Source: Planctomycetia bacterium (GTDB lineage Bacteria; Planctomycetota; Planctomycetia; Pirellulales; JACPPG01). Taken from it: 61,098 nt of DNA. The notes beneath the pieces are model-generated. The model had not been told where the DNA came from. It was given only the letters and a program-made list of their open reading frames with translations, and made no database searches. Numbering within the stretch: the first letter of the stretch is position 1; each line of letters begins with the position of its first letter. The position numbers were made by a program, and so were the translations under genes. Shown here one piece after another: positions 33,371-42,414 of this stretch. The DNA lies in the NCBI GenBank assembly GCA_016191115.1, contig JACPPG010000059.1, forward strand, positions 1 to 61,098, given 5' to 3'.

Positions 33371-33766
33371 CTAGCCTGCCGCCGCCTTCAGCTCGGCCAG
33401 GTGCTGGGCCGTGCCGACCAGCCGGTCCCAGTTCTCGCGGATGTACTCGGGCGGGCCGCCGATCTGCGCCACCACCTGCGCCACCTGCTCGGTCGGGACC
33501 ATCTCGATCGCGTCCCATGGGCAGACCGTCAGGTCGTAGGGGTCGCTCTTCTTGCGGGCGATTCGCACGCACACCTCGCAGCCCACGCACCGCTCGACGT
33601 CGATCTCGCACCAGCTTTGCAAGTTGGGCATGCCGGGATGCTGCTGCACCTTGACGATGCAGTCCACCGGGCAGACCTCGAGACAGGCCTCGCAGCCGGT
33701 GCAATTGTCGGCATTGATGACGGCCAGTTCCTTGGGGAGTTTCTTGCGAGGGCCTTGCTTGGCCAT
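33371..33766 (-). CDS. 2[4Fe-4S] ferredoxin-type protein, 131 aa
   Basis: The first cluster motif is C22-x2-C25-x2-C28-x3-C32-P (CTGCEACLEVCPVDC). The second is C60-x2-C63-x2-C66 (CVGCEVC), then a 15-residue insertion before C82-P83. Both clusters are complete, with an extra Cys36 and Cys53. A helical C-terminal tail (VVAQIGGPPEYIRENWDRLV) is not part of a classical ferredoxin. It probably carries electrons in the cytoplasm; the partner is not visible. ATG 33766 is the family start. Confidence 0.85.
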   Translation of the reverse strand: MAKQGPRKKLPKELAVINADNCTGCEACLEVCPVDCIVKVQQHPGMPNLQSWCEIDVERCVGCEVCVRIARKKSDPYDLTVCPWDAIEMVPTEQVAQVVAQIGGPPEYIRENWDRLVGTAQHLAELKAAAG

Positions 33767-33793
33767 GGTGGTCCAGTGGTCGGTGGTCAGGTT

Positions 33794-33816
33794 CGTAGGG
33801 TGCTCTGCGAGCACCA
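33794..33816. repeat. GTAGGGTGCTCTGCGAGCACC hairpin repeat, copy 1
   Basis: GGTGCTC and GAGCACC pair across TGC. Near-identical copies start at 34333 and 59307, and a degenerate one overlaps the stop at 18691. Confidence 0.8.
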
Positions 33817-33934
33817 GCCTCTCAATCATAGGAAGGAATCGGCCAGTCGCCAACCGCGTCATCCGGCTTTTCGAAGCACAATCTAATCCCCGCGCCGCAA
33901 AGGGTTTCCGTTTAAGCAACGCACCCACGGCGAC

Positions 33935-34065
33935 AGGAGAACTGCAAAGTCGGGGGGTCTGGCTCATTTTTCGGCGCAAACGATTCTCAATTCTTCCGAA
34001 GGACGCCTGCCCGAAAAATGTGCCTGACTGCCTGACCCCCTCTCTCAGGACTTTGCAGTTCTCCT
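33935..34065 (+). repeat. Family-2 foldback element, copy A (131 bases)
   Basis: Ends are AGGAGAACTGCAAAGTC and GACTTTGCAGTTCTCCT, an inverted repeat of at least 17 bases. Inside, GGTCTGGCTCATTTTTCGG pairs with a region around CCGAAAAATGTGCCTGAC. The interior of this copy has a small duplication (CCTGACTGCCTGACC). It ends two bases before a family-1 element. Confidence 0.9.
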
Positions 34066-34067
34066 AT

Positions 34068-34224
34068 CAGGGCCATTCTGTTTTTCAAAATGGCGAGACG
34101 GGAAAATGGGACTGGCTCCGAGCACAAACAGCGCAAGCCCTTTCATACCAACGCTGCGTCTCGGTGCCTGTCCCACTTTCCCGCCGGTGCGCCGCTGGCA
34201 AGCTTGAATCTGTGAACGGCCTTG
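34068..34224 (+). repeat. Family-1 foldback element, copy 3 (157 bases)
   Basis: Same ends and inner stem as the copies at 16377 and 21347. It is adjacent to a family-2 element with only AT between them. Confidence 0.9.
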
Positions 34225-34332
34225 CCCATGGCGAAGGGTTTCTTGAGTATTTGAATAGTTGAACGGTTCGCAGGAGGCGTTCTTGGCGGGCACAAAGGGA
34301 TAGTAGGCGGTAGCAGAGGGGGCAGTAGGCAC

Positions 34333-34354
34333 CGTAGGGTGCTCCGCGAGCACC
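34333..34354. repeat. GTAGGGTGCTC hairpin repeat, copy 2
   Basis: Same hairpin as at 33794, with one change in the loop (CCGCG for CTGCG). It lies 540 bases from the first copy. Confidence 0.8.
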
Positions 34355-34530
34355 GCGTCTTTGCGAAGCCGCGGGGCGCCACGGCAACGGAAGTACTCCG
34401 CCGGGGCCATGCCCGTCGTTGCACCCGCCGAGCCGTTGTGCGGCACGCTCTCTCGATCGAGCGGAGTATCTCCGCCGCTTGTGGCGCAAGCCATCTGGCA
34501 ACCAGCCGTGGCATGTGCTGCAACGATAGA

Positions 34531-34595
34531 TCTCATCACATCGCGATCCTACCGAGACGGGCGGCCGGTTTCTGGTGCAATCCGCCGGGTTTTCG
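34531..34595 (+). repeat. 65-base dispersed repeat, copy 1
   Basis: Starts TCTCATCACATCGCGATCCT and ends TCCGCCGGGTTTTCG. A second copy with about six differences lies at 54840-54904. It has no obvious palindrome, unlike the other families here. Confidence 0.8.
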
Positions 34596-34647
34596 CGCAA
34601 CGCGCAACGGTGTAGTCGACGCGTAGGCCGGCGAGTAGACTGCGCTC

Positions 34648-35949
34648 ATGCGCCCCGATCGCCTTGAACCCTGGGGCTTCGCGATGTTGCCGCGGCCCTG
34701 GCTCGCGCCGGCTTTGACGTTCGTCCTTGCAGGGGCGTGTTTGCTTGACAATGCCCGCGCCGGCGACCCCGCGCCGCGCACCATGCGCATCCTTGTGCTT
34801 GGGCCGGACGAGAAGCCCATGCCGGGGGCCAAGATTCATGCGGCCATTTGGGCCAGGGATCCGGCTAAGGGGAACCGGGATTACACGTGCGATGCCGACG
34901 GAAGGATCGAGGTCGAATTGCCGCGGCAGGTCCGCATCTTGAGGCTATGGGTTAACGTCCCCGCGCACGTCGGCCTGTTCGCCCAGTGGTGGCCCGATCA
35001 GCAGCCCGCCGATGGCGCGATTCCCGAGGAGTACACCTTCCGGCTTACCAAAGGGAAGCGGATCGGCGGCACCATCAAGAACGAAGACGGCGAGCCGATC
35101 GAGGGGGCAAAGGTCGAGGTCGTGCTCTCTCATCCTGCGGGGGCGGAGGCGAGGAACCGCCCCTACCCAAACTCCTGGCTGGCAACCGATGCCGACGCGC
35201 GGATCACGGACGCCAGCGGGCACTGGTCGCTCGACAACGCGCCGGACGCGGCCGATCTGGATTTCCGCGTGCGCCTGACTCATCCCGATTACGTGTGCGA
35301 TTCCGTGTGGGGGAAGTTGCAAACCAACCAAAACGTTTCCAAGCAGTCGTTCCTCGACGGAACCGCGACAATCGTCATGCCGCGCGGCATCGTCTTATCC
35401 GGGTTCGTGGTGGACGAAGACTTGAAGAAGGTGCCCGGCGCCGTCGTCGTGTGGGGGGATATCCCTGCTTCCACCTCGCGCAGCCAGGAAACGCGCACCG
35501 ACGAGAACGGGCGCTATCGCTTTCCGCCCTTGTCGGCCGGGCCGGTCGACGTGACGGTCATAGCGACGGGCTGGGCGCCGGAGCAGCAGAAGATCGACCT
35601 GGCGGAAGGGCACTCGCACGTTCATTTTCAATTGAAGCGCGGGAAGACGATGCGCATTCGGTTCGTCGATCGTGCCGGCCAGCCGCTCTCCGGCGTCAGC
35701 GTGGGGATCGCCGAGTGGCACGGCGGCAAGGCGCTCTACAACTACGAGCACGCCATCGTGCTCGGCACGCAGATTCCCAACCAGGCTGACGAAAACGGCG
35801 TCTTCGAATGGCGCTGGGCGCCGGCCGACGCGGTGACGTACACCTTCTATCACCAGAAGCACCAGGCCACTAAAGCCGTCGTGCCGCTGGTGGCCGACAA
35901 CAACGAGCACGAGATCACGCTGCCGGTAGGTGGCGAAAAAGACCGCTGA
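34648..35949 (+). CDS. Secreted protein with carboxypeptidase-regulatory-like repeats, 433 aa
   Basis: A signal peptide (PRPWLAPALTFVLAGACLLD) is followed by three or four prealbumin/CarboxypepD-regulatory-like beta-sandwich domains: MRILVLGPDEKPMPGAKI, GGTIKNEDGEPIEGAKVEVV, LSGFVVDEDLKKVPGAVVVW with TDENGRYRFPPLSAGPVDVT, and MRIRFVDRAGQPLSGVSVGI. Such tandem domains are common in planctomycete surface proteins and are probably structural. No catalytic domain is seen. Confidence 0.82.
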   Translation: MRPDRLEPWGFAMLPRPWLAPALTFVLAGACLLDNARAGDPAPRTMRILVLGPDEKPMPGAKIHAAIWARDPAKGNRDYTCDADGRIEVELPRQVRILRLWVNVPAHVGLFAQWWPDQQPADGAIPEEYTFRLTKGKRIGGTIKNEDGEPIEGAKVEVVLSHPAGAEARNRPYPNSWLATDADARITDASGHWSLDNAPDAADLDFRVRLTHPDYVCDSVWGKLQTNQNVSKQSFLDGTATIVMPRGIVLSGFVVDEDLKKVPGAVVVWGDIPASTSRSQETRTDENGRYRFPPLSAGPVDVTVIATGWAPEQQKIDLAEGHSHVHFQLKRGKTMRIRFVDRAGQPLSGVSVGIAEWHGGKALYNYEHAIVLGTQIPNQADENGVFEWRWAPADAVTYTFYHQKHQATKAVVPLVADNNEHEITLPVGGEKDR

Positions 35950-36201
35950 GAGTTTGGTGGTTCCAGACTGAACCGAATGGGAAATGCCGGGTTACAGTAG
36001 CCGGCCGCATTGCGGCGCCCTGGAGGGGTTGCCATGTGCTGCACGGCATGTGCGGGAAACTTGCCGCGATGTCGCCGTTGGCTAGTACTAGGTCAGGCGC
36101 GTCGCGCCTGACTTTTACCCACAAAAGACCGCCGATGTCAGGCAGCGGAAGACCTGAACGAAAGACGAAGACCCCTGCACACTCGAACGAAGGAGGCACG
36201 T
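35950..36201. other. Spacer with a family-3 hairpin
   Basis: TAGGTCAGGCGCG...CGCGCCTGAC at 36089-36112 and GTCAGGC...GACCTGA at 36137-36157 form a foldback related to the one at 38448. A ribosome binding site GAAGGAGG precedes the gene at 36202. Nothing else. Confidence 0.6.
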
Positions 36202-37596
36202 ATGGTCCGGACATTCTTCGGGGCAATTGCGGTTTCGTTGGCGAGTCTCGCCGTTTCGCCTTCGGCCACCGCCGCTGACAAGCCGGCGCCTCCCGATGGC
36301 AGCCTGACGCCGCGTTATCAGTTCAAGGTCGGGCAGGAGCTGTCGTACGCCGGCACGAGTAACTTCAAGTACGAGAACGGCGAGTTGCACTACAAGAAGT
36401 CCACCAAGCTATTGGTGATCGGCGAGAATCCCGGCGGCGGGTGGCGCCTCTTGGTCCTGCAAGGATCCTCGTTCGCGCAGACGCCCAAAGAGAACGACAA
36501 GCCGCAATTTTCGCCCGAGCGTCTGACCGTCGCTTACTGCGACATCACGCCCGACGGGCGGGTGACAGACAACCCGACACTGGGATTCATGGCCAGCGTC
36601 CGGGGCGCGCTGCCGCAGTTGCCCCCCGACGCCAAGTCAACGTGGGAGAGCGCCGACACGGTCACCGGCGAGCGGCACGTGTACTCGCTCGCTGCCGCGA
36701 ATGCCAATGAAACGGGCCATGTGGTCATCGTCGACGAGCGCCATAGCCCTGAGGACGAAGTCTACGTCAGCAGCACGAAGATGAAGTTCGCATTTGACGT
36801 CAAGCGCGGGCTGGTGGACGGCATCGAAAGCGAGAGCACGCAGGGCTATGGCTTCAACGGCCACGGAACGGGCACCACGAAGCTCGCTGGCGTCGACGAA
36901 TGCGATCTGGCGGTGTGCAGGCAAGTCACCGCGGACATCGATCGCTTCTTCCCGGCCAAGCAGGAGTACGACGAGCTTCTGGAGCGGGCTGCCAAGGAGA
37001 CGGGGCGGACTGACGACCTGTTGGGCCAGGCGAAGACAAAGCTCGAATCTCTGCGCAAGGACGTGCAAAGCCCGGTGATTCGGGAGCAGCTCGACAAGAA
37101 GCTCGAGCAGCACGAACAGATGGTGAAGTACACCAAGGACGACGCCGAGCGTTACGCCGCGGTGCTGGGAAAACCCTCGACGGCCTGGGAAACCACCGAT
37201 TTGGACGGCAGTACGCGGTCGATTGAGGGCTGCCGGGGCAAGGTGGTGGTGCTCGATTTCTGGTATCGCGGCTGCGGATGGTGCATCCGCGCGATGCCGC
37301 AAGTGAAGGAGGTCGCCGCCCACTACCAGGGCCAGCCGGTGGAAGTGTTCGGCATGAACACCGACCAGAAGGATGAAGACGCTCGATTCGTGATCGACAA
37401 GCTGAAGCTCAACTACCCGACGCTGCACGCTCGCGACGAGAAGCAGAACCTGCCGGAGAAATACGGTGTAACCGGTTTCCCGACGCTCGTGATCATCGAC
37501 CAGGCGGGCGTGGTCCGCGACCTGCACGTCGGCTATTCGCCGCATCTGGCCGCCGACGTGATGGCGTCGGTGGATAAGCTGCTGGCGGAGAAGTAG
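36202..37596 (+). CDS. Secreted protein with C-terminal TlpA-like thioredoxin domain, 464 aa
   Basis: A signal peptide (FFGAIAVSLASLAVSPSATA) precedes an unknown 300-residue region and a helical linker. A thioredoxin/TlpA domain follows at about 325-464: VVVLDFWYRGCGWCIRAMPQ with active site C358-G-W-C361, VEVFGMNTDQKDEDARFVID, YGVTGFPTLVIIDQAGVV with the cis-Pro. Membrane-exported TlpA-like proteins reduce or isomerise disulfides outside the cytoplasm. GAAGGAGG lies seven bases before ATG 36202. Confidence 0.87.
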   Translation: MVRTFFGAIAVSLASLAVSPSATAADKPAPPDGSLTPRYQFKVGQELSYAGTSNFKYENGELHYKKSTKLLVIGENPGGGWRLLVLQGSSFAQTPKENDKPQFSPERLTVAYCDITPDGRVTDNPTLGFMASVRGALPQLPPDAKSTWESADTVTGERHVYSLAAANANETGHVVIVDERHSPEDEVYVSSTKMKFAFDVKRGLVDGIESESTQGYGFNGHGTGTTKLAGVDECDLAVCRQVTADIDRFFPAKQEYDELLERAAKETGRTDDLLGQAKTKLESLRKDVQSPVIREQLDKKLEQHEQMVKYTKDDAERYAAVLGKPSTAWETTDLDGSTRSIEGCRGKVVVLDFWYRGCGWCIRAMPQVKEVAAHYQGQPVEVFGMNTDQKDEDARFVIDKLKLNYPTLHARDEKQNLPEKYGVTGFPTLVIIDQAGVVRDLHVGYSPHLAADVMASVDKLLAEK

Positions 37597-37601
37597 CGGA
37601 A

Positions 37602-37624
37602 AGGGATGGGGGGTGGGGATCAGG
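37602..37624. repeat. GGGATGG-type heptamer stretch
   Basis: Units read GGGATGG, GGGGTGG and GGATCAG in the short gap before ATG 37635, where a ribosome binding site would lie. Confidence 0.5.
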
Positions 37625-37634
37625 GAACTGGCCT

Positions 37635-38321
37635 ATGAATGCCGAATCGCGCACGGGCGTGGAGCCGCGGGGCCGGTTCCGGTTCACTTTGAAGACTTTG
37701 CTTTTGTTCTTTATCGGCATTGCGCTGGTAGTTGGCGCTGGCGTCAACACGTGGCGGCTGCGAACCGCTGAACGAGAGCTGAACAAGCTACGGAATGAGG
37801 CGGGATACCTTTCCGTCAGCGATCGTACCAAAGTGCACGTTATCGCCTTGGAAGTGGACGATCCGCGCACGTGGAAGTGGCGCATGTTCGTTCCCAAGGG
37901 CCACAAGTACCAGTGGCGGCTCGCCCAGGGCTCCATTCCTCTGGACAGCGCCCCGACGCATGGGATTACGGGCATCTCAAATGAACCGTATTGGGACTCC
38001 GATGGCGAAGTGTTGATCACGGCCAAGCTCAGCGAGGCCGACGACGGCGACTGGCGGCTTTCGGTGTCGTCGAAGCGCGGTGACAGCAAAGATCAGATGG
38101 GCGGCGCTACGCTCACGATCCCTCGCGACGACCTGCAATGGATGTCAACGGTCCCTGCGACGGACGGCCGCGTGCTAGGTGGCTCGGGCGCTGTCGCAGT
38201 CGATCCTGCTGGGCCGATCGTCCTCTTGCAGCGGCGCGCCTGTGAAAAACAACCGGACGGCAGCTACAAGCCATCCACAAACCCGATGCCCGGTTTCATG
38301 CTCTGGCTCGAGGAAAGGTAG
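37635..38321 (+). CDS. Membrane-anchored hypothetical protein, 228 aa
   Basis: One membrane helix (LKTLLLFFIGIALVVGAGVN) after a short cytoplasmic N-terminus, then a short coiled coil (LRTAERELNKLRNEAG) and a beta-rich external domain (VHVIALEVDDPRTWKWRMFV, ILITAKLSEADDGDWRLSV). The transmembrane-coil-beta layout is common in planctomycete hypothetical proteins. No function known. The leader lacks a clear ribosome binding site. Confidence 0.65.
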   Translation: MNAESRTGVEPRGRFRFTLKTLLLFFIGIALVVGAGVNTWRLRTAERELNKLRNEAGYLSVSDRTKVHVIALEVDDPRTWKWRMFVPKGHKYQWRLAQGSIPLDSAPTHGITGISNEPYWDSDGEVLITAKLSEADDGDWRLSVSSKRGDSKDQMGGATLTIPRDDLQWMSTVPATDGRVLGGSGAVAVDPAGPIVLLQRRACEKQPDGSYKPSTNPMPGFMLWLEER

Positions 38322-38447
38322 GGGAATCGAGGCTTGAGGCCAGCGACTACAGGCTGCACGTCGGAGGCCTCCGCGGTGAGCTTTGCGCCGGCCTCGGGCC
38401 TAGTGTATCTTTCCCCTAGCCGTCCGTCCGCAAACGAACCAGTAAAC

Positions 38448-38524
38448 CGTAGGTCAGGCGCCCTGTGCCTGACTCGTATCGTCTCTAAAGACGCGGATGT
38501 CAGGCACAGGGTGCTTGACCTACG
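38448..38524. repeat. Family-3 foldback, 26-base arms
   Basis: Arms at 38448-38473 and 38499-38524 are inverted copies with two mismatches, containing CTGTGCCTGAC and GTCAGGCACAG. It ends 12 bases before the start of the YhhN gene. A related shorter copy is at 36089-36157. Confidence 0.85.
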
Positions 38525-38536
38525 TCTGGAGTGGCC

Positions 38537-39379
38537 ATGCCGCGATCGACGCAAACAACCCATAGCGTGGGCGGCGTGCCTGGCACGAGCGTACCGGTTC
38601 GCGTCCTTCCGCCGTCCGGCGTGCTCCGCGGGCTGTGGGTCACCTGGGCGGCGCTTTTGACGGCGGCGATGGTCATGGGGCACGTCGCGTCCAGCGGTCA
38701 CGCGGCGACGAGCGCCACGCTACTTCGGATGGCCTCGTCGGTGACGCTGGTGACCGCGGCTGGGGTCGGCGCTCTTCATTGGCGCGGATCAGGCGCTGCG
38801 CGGTTCATGTGCCTGATCGCCATCGGGATGACGCTCGGCACGCTCGGCGATTTCTTTAATGCCGGGCTGCTCGATCGGATCGTGCCGCTACCTGATCCGG
38901 CGCTGGGCGGCATTGGCTCGTTCGGATTGGGACACATTGCCTATATCGCGGCGTGTCTGGTGGCGGCGGTCGGCTTGAATCTGCGCAACGCCCGCGTCCG
39001 CTACGGTTGGCTGGCGGCGTGGCTAGCGGTGGCGACAGTCGGCTGGTACGCGATCGTTTACCTGAGCCCTCAGGAAAAGACGCGCCTCCTGGTGTGGCCT
39101 GCGCTACCCTATTCGCTGTTGCTGGCGACCACGGCCGGGCTGGCCACGGGGCTTGCGGCGCAGAGCCGCACCTTCTTGCTGATGGCGACTGGGGCCGCGC
39201 TATTCTTTGCCAGTGACATGATTCTTGCCATCGGGCTGTTTCGCGGAGGATTCGCCGGGCAAACCGAAGCGGTGTGGCTGACGTACGGCCCAGGACAGAT
39301 GGGAATCGTCTATGGGGCCTTGGCGGTGTGCCCGATGCTAGTGGCGGTCGCGTCCGCCGCGCACCCGCAAGTGCGCTAA
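38537..39379 (+). CDS. YhhN-type (lysoplasmalogenase-like) membrane protein, 280 aa
   Basis: At least seven predicted membrane helices with the YhhN/TMEM86 pattern: a helix carrying AIGMTLGTLGDFFNAG, then GSFGLGHIAYIAACLVAAVG, YAIVYLSPQEKTRLLVWPAL, GAALFFASDMILAIGLF and YGPGQMGIVYGALA. The D/S residues in GDFF and SDMIL are the conserved ones of the family, which hydrolyses the vinyl-ether bond of lysoplasmalogen. ATG 38537 is preferred over GTG 38531 because GGAG lies upstream. Confidence 0.83.
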   Translation: MPRSTQTTHSVGGVPGTSVPVRVLPPSGVLRGLWVTWAALLTAAMVMGHVASSGHAATSATLLRMASSVTLVTAAGVGALHWRGSGAARFMCLIAIGMTLGTLGDFFNAGLLDRIVPLPDPALGGIGSFGLGHIAYIAACLVAAVGLNLRNARVRYGWLAAWLAVATVGWYAIVYLSPQEKTRLLVWPALPYSLLLATTAGLATGLAAQSRTFLLMATGAALFFASDMILAIGLFRGGFAGQTEAVWLTYGPGQMGIVYGALAVCPMLVAVASAAHPQVR

Positions 39380-39477
39380 GGGCGTGCTGATGGGCGCGCT
39401 CAGCGGCAATCGACGCGGCACCGTAATCAAGAACTTCGTGGCCTCGAGCGGGAATCAAGGAATTGCGAGAGTTTCGC

Positions 39478-39599
39478 AGGAGAACTGCAAAGTCCTGGGA
39501 GAGGGGGTCAGGCACATTTTTCGGCCGAAGGTCCTTCGGAAGAATTGAGAACCGCATGTGCCGAAAAATGAGCCAGACCCCGGACTTCGCAGTTCTCCT
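39478..39599 (-). repeat. Family-2 foldback element, copy B (122 bases)
   Basis: AGGAGAACTGCAAAGTCC and GGACTTCGCAGTTCTCCT at the ends. Orientation opposite to copies A and C. It lies in the 321-base spacer before mprF; no gene in that spacer. Confidence 0.9.
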
Positions 39600-39700
39600 G
39601 GGGAGTTTCGCGCGGATCGCATGATGGAAAGACCGAAGGCCTGCTACCGTGTTCCCAAGGATGAGACGGCCAAGGTCGTTTTTCATTGCGGAGCGCGCCC

Positions 39701-42322
39701 ATGACTTCCGGCGGCCGGCGGGGCGCAGCGGGGTCATGGCATTGGAAGAGCCGGCTCTTGGGCCTGGTGGGGCCGCTTCTGGTCTTGTGTGTGTTCGCGG
39801 CGGCCATCTATGTGCTGCACCGCGAGCTGCACGCCTATCACCTGCGCGACATCGAAAACAGCCTGGCGCGGATCGGTTGGCTGCAAGTCGCCGCGGCCGT
39901 GGCGCTGACCGCGACCAGCTTCACGCTCTTGACCGGCTACGACTGGCTGGCCGTGCATTTCATCGAACGATCGCTCCCCTACGTGCAGGTGGCGCTCGCC
40001 TCGTTCGTCAGCTACGTGTGCAGCTACAACTTCGGCGCGCTACTGGGCGGCACGACCATGCGCTACCGACTGTACTCGACGTTCGGCCTGTCGCCGGTCG
40101 AGATCGTGAAAATCGTCGCCATCTGTACGTTGACTTTCGTGCTGGGTTTTTGCACGCTGGCCGGGTCGCTGTTCGTCCTCGATCCGCTGCCGCTGCCCGA
40201 ACTCATCCTCAATTCGCCGCTATTCAACTACATCCCGGCAACCACGGTCTTTCCGATCGGGATCGCGCTCCTGGCAGCGGTCGTCGTGTACCTGGCGGCA
40301 AGCTTCGTATGGCATCGGCCGATCGTATGGCGCGGCTTCGAGATCGCGCTCCCTTCCGTCCGCTTCACGCTGATGCAAGTGGCCATCGCCACGGCCGACT
40401 TGATGGCCGCCGGCGGCGTCTTGTACGCTGTGCTGCCCGCGGAGATTTCCACACCGTATGCAACCTTCTTGGGAATCTGGTTGATGGCGCAAGTGGCGGG
40501 CATCCTCAGCCACGTGCCGGGCGGACTGGGTGTGGTCGAAGCCGTGCTGCTGGTAATGCTGGCGCCGGAGGATCGCGCGGCGCTGTTGGGATCGATCATC
40601 CTCTACCGGCTGATTTACTACCTGATGCCGCTGGGCGTCGCGGCAGTCTTGCTGGCGGCGCACGAGGGCTTTCAGCAACGAGCGATCGTCACGCGCTTCG
40701 CCGGCATGTTCGGCCGCTGGGTGCCGGCGATCGTCCCGCGCGTGCTGGCCCTGACCACCTTCGCCGGCGGGGCGATGTTGGTGGTCACCGGCGCGCTACC
40801 GCGACACGTCGGGCGATGGCACTACCTGGCGACTGCCGTGCCGCTGCCGGCGGTCGAGCTGTCGCACTTCCTGGCCAGCGTCACCGGCATGGCGCTCCTG
40901 CTTTTGGCGCGCGGCCTGCAGCAGCGCCTGGACGCCGCGTACCATTTCACGGTCGCGCTGTTGGCGGGGGGGATCGTGCTTTCGCTGTTGCGGGCCTTCG
41001 ACGTTGAGGAGGCCGCGATCCTGCTTTTGATGCTCGTCTCGCTACTCCCCTGTCGGCAGTATTTCGACCGGCGGGCGTCGCTGGCCGGCGAGACGCTGAC
41101 CTCCGGCTGGCTCACGTCGATCGTGCTCGTGCTCGTCGCGGCCGTTTGGCTGGGAGCGTTTTCGCACAAGCACGTCGAGTATTCGGGCGCGCTGTGGTGG
41201 CAGTTCGCGCTCGCGGAGGACGCGCCGCGATTCTTGCGCGCAACGGTGGGCGCCGCCGCCGTGCTTCTGATGGTGGGCTTGTGGCGCTTGTTGCGGCCCG
41301 TGGGCCCCGAGACCGGCCTTCCGGACGCTGCCGACTTGGACGCGGCGGCGCGGATTGTCGCGCAGTCGCCGCGGGCCTCGGCTCACCTGGCGCTGGTCGG
41401 CGACAAGTCGCTTCTGTTCAACGCTGATCGTACGGCGTTTGTCATGTTCGCCGTGGAGGGGTCGAGCTGGGTGACGATGGGCGATCCCGTCGGGCCCGAG
41501 AGTGAAGCCAAGGAATTGGCGTGGCGCTTCCGGGAGCTGTGCGACCGGCACGCAGGTTGGCCGGTTTTTTACCAGGTCGCCGCCGAGAGTTTGCCCTTGT
41601 ACCTGGACCTGGGACTGATGCCGCTCAAACTGGGTGAGGAAGCCCATGTGCCGCTGGCGGATTTCAGTCTTGAGGGGAGCAACCGCCGGTCCCTACGCCA
41701 GGCCCACCATCACGCCGTCCAGGCGGGCTGCGCGTTCGAGGTGGCGCCGGCCGGGACGATCGACGCGCTGTTGCCGGAGCTGCGCGAGATTTCGGACGAA
41801 TGGCTTCGGACGCGCGACGCCCGCGAGAAGTGCTTCTCGCTGGGTTACTTTTCGGCCGACTATCTGCGCCGCTGCCCGATCGCGCTTGTGCGCGTCGAGG
41901 GACGGATCGTGGCCTTCTCGAATCTGTGGCCCAGCGGCGCGAAACACGAGCTATCAGGCGACCTCATGCGTTACCGGCACGGCGGGCCATCGGGCGTCAT
42001 GGACTTTTTGTTCATCGAGACCATGCTGTGGGGGCGCGCCCAAGGCTTTGGGCGATTCAACCTGGGGATGGCGCCGCTGTCGGGCCTGGATGCCGGACCG
42101 CTCGCACCCCTGTGGCACCGGCTGGGAACGCTGGTCTTCCGCCACGGCGAGCACTTCTACAACTTCCAGGGACTAAGGCACTACAAGGAAAAGTTCGCCC
42201 CGCGGTGGGAGCCGAAGTACCTGGCGTCGCCCGGCGGGCTGTGGACGCCGCGGATCCTGGCCAACGTGGCGACGCTGATCGGGGGGACCGCCGCGCAATC
42301 GCGGCCAACGAATGCGGCTTGA
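39701..42322 (+). CDS. mprF: Phosphatidylglycerol lysyltransferase/flippase MprF, 873 aa
   Basis: The N-terminal half has 12-14 membrane helices and is the LPG flippase domain: GALLGGTTMRYRLYSTFGLS, then VPGGLGVVEAVLLVML. The C-terminal soluble part from about residue 560 is the lysyl transferase (DUF2156 GNAT pair): LALVGDKSLLFNADRTAFVM, VTMGDPVGPE, RSLRQAHHHAVQAG, LGYFSADYLRRCPIALVRVE, GVMDFLFIETMLWGRAQG and FRHGEHFYNFQGLRHYKEKF. The enzyme adds lysine from Lys-tRNA to phosphatidylglycerol and flips the lipid, lowering surface charge. Both domains look intact. GGAG lies 7 bases before ATG 39701. Confidence 0.93.
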   Translation: MTSGGRRGAAGSWHWKSRLLGLVGPLLVLCVFAAAIYVLHRELHAYHLRDIENSLARIGWLQVAAAVALTATSFTLLTGYDWLAVHFIERSLPYVQVALASFVSYVCSYNFGALLGGTTMRYRLYSTFGLSPVEIVKIVAICTLTFVLGFCTLAGSLFVLDPLPLPELILNSPLFNYIPATTVFPIGIALLAAVVVYLAASFVWHRPIVWRGFEIALPSVRFTLMQVAIATADLMAAGGVLYAVLPAEISTPYATFLGIWLMAQVAGILSHVPGGLGVVEAVLLVMLAPEDRAALLGSIILYRLIYYLMPLGVAAVLLAAHEGFQQRAIVTRFAGMFGRWVPAIVPRVLALTTFAGGAMLVVTGALPRHVGRWHYLATAVPLPAVELSHFLASVTGMALLLLARGLQQRLDAAYHFTVALLAGGIVLSLLRAFDVEEAAILLLMLVSLLPCRQYFDRRASLAGETLTSGWLTSIVLVLVAAVWLGAFSHKHVEYSGALWWQFALAEDAPRFLRATVGAAAVLLMVGLWRLLRPVGPETGLPDAADLDAAARIVAQSPRASAHLALVGDKSLLFNADRTAFVMFAVEGSSWVTMGDPVGPESEAKELAWRFRELCDRHAGWPVFYQVAAESLPLYLDLGLMPLKLGEEAHVPLADFSLEGSNRRSLRQAHHHAVQAGCAFEVAPAGTIDALLPELREISDEWLRTRDAREKCFSLGYFSADYLRRCPIALVRVEGRIVAFSNLWPSGAKHELSGDLMRYRHGGPSGVMDFLFIETMLWGRAQGFGRFNLGMAPLSGLDAGPLAPLWHRLGTLVFRHGEHFYNFQGLRHYKEKFAPRWEPKYLASPGGLWTPRILANVATLIGGTAAQSRPTNAA

Positions 42323-42414
42323 AACTGCCAACGCGACTCGGTGGGCGACGTGCGGAGCGCCACGGCCATGCTGGACCGTTCCAGGGCCATGCCGGTCCAT
42401 CAATAAAAGGCAAT

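Larger units (their letters stand above)
34225..34647. other. Repeat-filled spacer with no gene
   Basis: Contains an AGTAGGC heptamer stretch (about 34301-34330), a GTAGGGTGCTCCGCGAGCACC hairpin (34333-34354), a GAAGTACTCCG-containing segment like that at 18735, and a 65-base dispersed repeat (34531-34595). No protein-coding gene can be supported. Confidence 0.6.
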
